In this document: positions 5,178 to 7,584 of the stretch, piece after piece
Layout: every line of letters begins with the position of its first letter
Numbering within the stretch: position 1 is the first letter of the stretch
Assembly: GCA_934667465.1 (NCBI GenBank)
Contig: CAKUMG010000250.1
Coordinates: 1-7,584, forward strand
Direction: 5' to 3'
Origin: an uncultured Actinoplanes sp.
GTDB lineage: Bacteria > Actinomycetota > Actinomycetes > Mycobacteriales > Micromonosporaceae
DNA length: 7,584 nt
Notes under the pieces: model-generated
Database searches by the model: none
What the model was told of the DNA's origin: nothing
The model's input: only the letters and a program-made list of their open reading frames with translations
Position numbers and translations under genes: made by a program

Positions 5178-6695
5178 ATGCGTTGTCTCGTCACCGGTGC
5201 CACCGGATACATCGGCGGCCGGCTCGTGCCCCGGCTGCTCGACGCGGGCCACGAGGTCCGGGCCCTCTCCCGCAGCGTGGGCCGGCTGCGCGACGCGCCG
5301 TGGGCCGGCCGGGCGGAGATCGCCGAGGGCGACCTGGCCGACGAGGCCTCGCTCGAGCGCGCGCTGGAGGGCGTGGACGTCGCCTACTACCTCGTGCACT
5401 CGCTCGGGCGGCGCGACTTCGAGCGGCTGGACCGCGAGGCCGCCACCAACTTCGCCAAGGCCGCGTACGCCAAGGGCGTGTCCCGGATCGTCTACCTGGG
5501 CGGTCCCGAGCCGCCCGCGTCCGAGCGCCCGTCGGCGCATCTGCGCTCGCGCGCCGAGGTGGCCCGGATCCTGCTGGACAGCGGCGTGCCGACGGTCGTG
5601 CTGCGGGCGCCGGTGATCATCGGGTCCGGCTCGGCGTCGTTCGAGATGCTGCGCCACCTCACCGAGCGGCTGCCGGTCATGATCACGCCGCGCTGGGTGC
5701 GCAACCGGATCCAGCCGATCGCCGTACGCGACGTGCTGAGCTACCTGGTGGCGGCCGCCGAGCTGCCGCAGGGGATCAACCGCGGGTTCGACATCGGCGG
5801 GCCGGACGTGCTCACGTACGCCGAGATGATGCAGCGGTACGCGAGGGCGGCCGGCCTGCGGCGGCGGATCGTCCTGCCGCTGCGCCCGCTCAGCCCGTGG
5901 CTGTCGGCGCACTGGGTGGGCGTGGTGACGCCGGTGCCCAACGCGATCGCCCGGCCGCTGGTCGGCAGCCTGATCCACGAGGCGGTCGCGCACGAGAACG
6001 ACATCGCCGCCCTGGTGCCGGAGGTCCGCCCGGTGGGCTTCGACGAGGCCGCCCGGCTCGCGCTCGCCAAGGTCCGCGACGGCGACGTGGAGACCCGCTG
6101 GTCCAACGCCTCCGGCCGGGACGCGGACGCCGAGCCGCTGCCCAGCGACCCGCAGTGGTCCGGCGGCACGATCTACAAGGACGAGCGCTGCGCCGAGGTC
6201 GACGCGCCGCGGGACGCGCTGTGGCGGGTCATCGAGGGTGTCGGCGGCGAGAACGGCTGGTACTCGTTCCCGCTGGCCTGGTCGGTGCGCGGCTGGCTGG
6301 ACCGCCTGGTCGGGGGCGTCGGCCTGCGCCGGGGCCGGCGCGACCGGCAGCGGCTGCACGTCGGCGAGGCGCTCGACTGGTGGCGCGTCGAGGAGATCCG
6401 GCCCGGCGAGCTGCTGCGGCTGCGCGCCGAGATGCGGGTGCCGGGCCGGGCGTGGCTCGAGATGAGCGGCGCGCCGGGGCCGGACGGCACCAGCGTCTAC
6501 CGGCAGCGGGCGCTCTTCGTCCCGCGCGGGCTCGCCGGGCACGCGTACTGGGCGAGCGTCCTGCCCTTCCACGGCGTGATCTTCGCGGGCATGACGCGCA
6601 ACATCGCGCGCGCCGCGCTCAGGCTGCCGCGGCCCGTCGCAGCCGATCCCGGACCGCCAGCCACTCCTCGGTCGCCGGCGGATTCCGCACGATGA
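5178..6695 (+). CDS. SDR-family NAD(P)-binding protein with C-terminal DUF2867 domain (YbjT-like)
   Basis: A 505-residue two-domain protein. Residues 1-300 are an atypical extended SDR/NmrA-like Rossmann domain: the dinucleotide-binding GATGYIGG (7-14), the acidic GDLAD (51-55), AYYLVHSLG (69-77), a VYLGG strand end (105-109) and [11 protein letters not shown] (142-152). I see no standard YxxxK catalytic pair, so it may bind NAD(P) without classical dehydrogenase activity. Residues about 334-485 match the DUF2867 domain, ending in the [14 protein letters not shown] (456-469) stretch usual for it. This order is that of E. coli YbjT, whose substrate I do not know. The ATG at 5178 has only a weak GAGA ribosome site. 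The last 77 bp overlap the sua5 gene end; residues after 485 are a low-complexity tail encoded mostly in that overlap. Confidence 0.88.
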   Translation: MRCLVTGATGYIGGRLVPRLLDAGHEVRALSRSVGRLRDAPWAGRAEIAEGDLADEASLERALEGVDVAYYLVHSLGRRDFERLDREAATNFAKAAYAKGVSRIVYLGGPEPPASERPSAHLRSRAEVARILLDSGVPTVVLRAPVIIGSGSASFEMLRHLTERLPVMITPRWVRNRIQPIAVRDVLSYLVAAAELPQGINRGFDIGGPDVLTYAEMMQRYARAAGLRRRIVLPLRPLSPWLSAHWVGVVTPVPNAIARPLVGSLIHEAVAHENDIAALVPEVRPVGFDEAARLALAKVRDGDVETRWSNASGRDADAEPLPSDPQWSGGTIYKDERCAEVDAPRDALWRVIEGVGGENGWYSFPLAWSVRGWLDRLVGGVGLRRGRRDRQRLHVGEALDWWRVEEIRPGELLRLRAEMRVPGRAWLEMSGAPGPDGTSVYRQRALFVPRGLAGHAYWASVLPFHGVIFAGMTRNIARAALRLPRPVAADPGPPATPRSPADSAR

Positions 6696-7563
6696 TCGTG
6701 GCGACCCCCCGGTCGTCGAGGCGGTGCAGGGCGGCGTAGAGGTCCGCCGCGTACTCGCGGGGCTCGGCGCTGAGCAGCTCGGCGCCGGGCACGTTCGCGG
6801 TCTCGTACGTGAGCACTCCCACCGGCTCCGCCGCACCGCGCACCGCGGCGGGGTCGTCGGCGAGGACCAGCCGCGCCCGGGGCGCGTAGTGCCGCCGGCT
6901 CATGCCGGGCGACGGGCGGGCCGCGCCGTCGGCCACCTCGTCAGGCAGCTCGAGCGTCCCGGCCACCTCGCGGATCGCGCGCAGCGGCAGGGCTCCCGGG
7001 CGCAGCAGCCGCGGGGTGCTCCCGGTCACGTCCACCACCGTCGACTCGATGCCCCACGAGGCCGGGCCGCCGTCGAGCACCAGCGGCACATCCGGCAGGC
7101 TGCGCAGCACATGCTCGGCGGTCGTGGGCGAGATGCTCTCCGACTTGTTCGCGCTCGGCGCGGCCAGCGGCAGCCCCGAGGCCTCGAGCAGCCGCAGCGC
7201 GACCTCGTGCGCGGGCACCCGGATCGCGATCGTGCCGCCGGTGTCGGCGCCGGGCTGGGTCAGGTGCGCGGCGCGCTCGACGACCAGGGTCAGCGGCCCG
7301 GGCCAGAACGCGGCGGCGAGCTCGTTCGCGGCGTCCGGCCACGTGCGGGCCAGGGCGCGGGCGGCGGCCACGCCGGCCACGTGCACGATCAGCGGGTTCC
7401 ACGACGGGCGGTTCTTGAGCCGGTAGATCTCGGACACGGCCGCGGCGGAGAAGGCGTCGGCGCCCAGCCCGTACACGGTCTCGGTGGGGAAGGCGACCAC
7501 CGAGCCGGCACGCAGCAGCTCGGCGGCCCGGCGGATCCCGCCGGCGTCCGGTGCGACGATCAC
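6619..7563 (-). CDS. sua5: Threonylcarbamoyl-AMP synthase, long Sua5 type
   Basis: The enzyme makes L-threonylcarbamoyl-AMP from threonine, bicarbonate and ATP, the first step of t6A formation at position 37 of ANN-decoding tRNAs. Residues 1-200 are the YrdC domain: PTETVYGLGADA (26-37), the KNR motif Lys50-Arg52 in RLKNRPSWNPL, WPGPLTLVV (87-95), the nucleotide-binding PSANKS (136-141) and GIESTVVDV (171-179). Residues 219-228 (PGMSRRHYAP) are the conserved linker that closes the active site, followed by the Sua5 C-terminal domain (about 229-310). This two-domain form differs from the short YrdC-only protein usual next to prfA-prmC in some actinobacteria. The GTG start has GAGG 5 nt upstream; the frame stays open to the right edge, so a slightly longer protein cannot be excluded. 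Confidence 0.94.
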   Translation of the reverse strand: MIVAPDAGGIRRAAELLRAGSVVAFPTETVYGLGADAFSAAAVSEIYRLKNRPSWNPLIVHVAGVAAARALARTWPDAANELAAAFWPGPLTLVVERAAHLTQPGADTGGTIAIRVPAHEVALRLLEASGLPLAAPSANKSESISPTTAEHVLRSLPDVPLVLDGGPASWGIESTVVDVTGSTPRLLRPGALPLRAIREVAGTLELPDEVADGAARPSPGMSRRHYAPRARLVLADDPAAVRGAAEPVGVLTYETANVPGAELLSAEPREYAADLYAALHRLDDRGVATIIVRNPPATEEWLAVRDRLRRAAAA

Positions 7564-7584
7564 GCTTGCCTCGGCGCTCCCGGC

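Noticed and set aside
6622..6644. 6-bp inverted repeat with an 11-nt loop in the SDR/sua5 overlap
   Set aside because: Short stem, large loop, no T-run; too weak to call a terminator.
4925..6739. 604-codon plus-strand frame across glyA and the SDR gene
   Set aside because: Its sequence is Ala/Arg/Gly low-complexity and it spans two genes with clear motifs in other frames.
5145..6836. 563-codon minus-strand frame opposite the SDR gene
   Set aside because: Shadow of the SDR and sua5 codons in a GC-rich genome; no conserved motif or start signal.

Overview
The window is GC-rich chromosomal DNA with the codon use, GTG/TTG starts and gene neighbourhood of a high-GC actinobacterium. A Micromonosporaceae-like host (Actinoplanes and relatives) is my inference from protein style and gene content; the sequence alone does not prove it. 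I see no insertion sequence, integrase, CRISPR array, tRNA or rRNA. Most of it is core housekeeping sequence, and the most interesting part is the non-coding DNA between the ATP synthase cluster and a TerC gene.

Layout. Positions 1-2455, minus strand: the start of the F1Fo ATP synthase operon. In transcription order it holds a possible 32-residue membrane peptide (2357-2455), an AtpI-like four-helix membrane protein (1860-2297), an AtpZ-like two-helix protein (1474-1692), atpB (subunit a), atpE (subunit c) and the 5' part of atpF (subunit b), which runs off the left edge. Positions 2456-2676: non-coding DNA carrying a well-formed yybP-ykoY (manganese) riboswitch on the plus strand, ending at the ribosome binding site of a TerC-family membrane protein gene (2677-3822, plus). 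Positions 3781-5097, minus: glyA (serine hydroxymethyltransferase), whose 3' end overlaps that of terC by 42 bp. Positions 5178-6695, plus: an NAD(P)-binding SDR protein fused to a DUF2867 domain, resembling E. coli YbjT. Positions 6619-7563, minus: a long Sua5-type threonylcarbamoyl-AMP synthase, overlapping the SDR gene tail to tail by 77 bp.

How the genes fit together. In other actinobacteria the ATP synthase operon follows prfA, prmC, sua5, often glyA, then a wecA/rfe-type phosphotransferase gene. Here sua5 and glyA are still near the atp genes, but no wecA/rfe is present between them. TerC with its riboswitch occupies that place, and the SDR gene separates glyA from sua5, so strands alternate. 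The TerC protein is predicted to export manganese. Its leader can form either the metal-binding aptamer, which leaves the Shine-Dalgarno free, or a 9-bp hairpin that covers it. This predicts translational induction by Mn2+.
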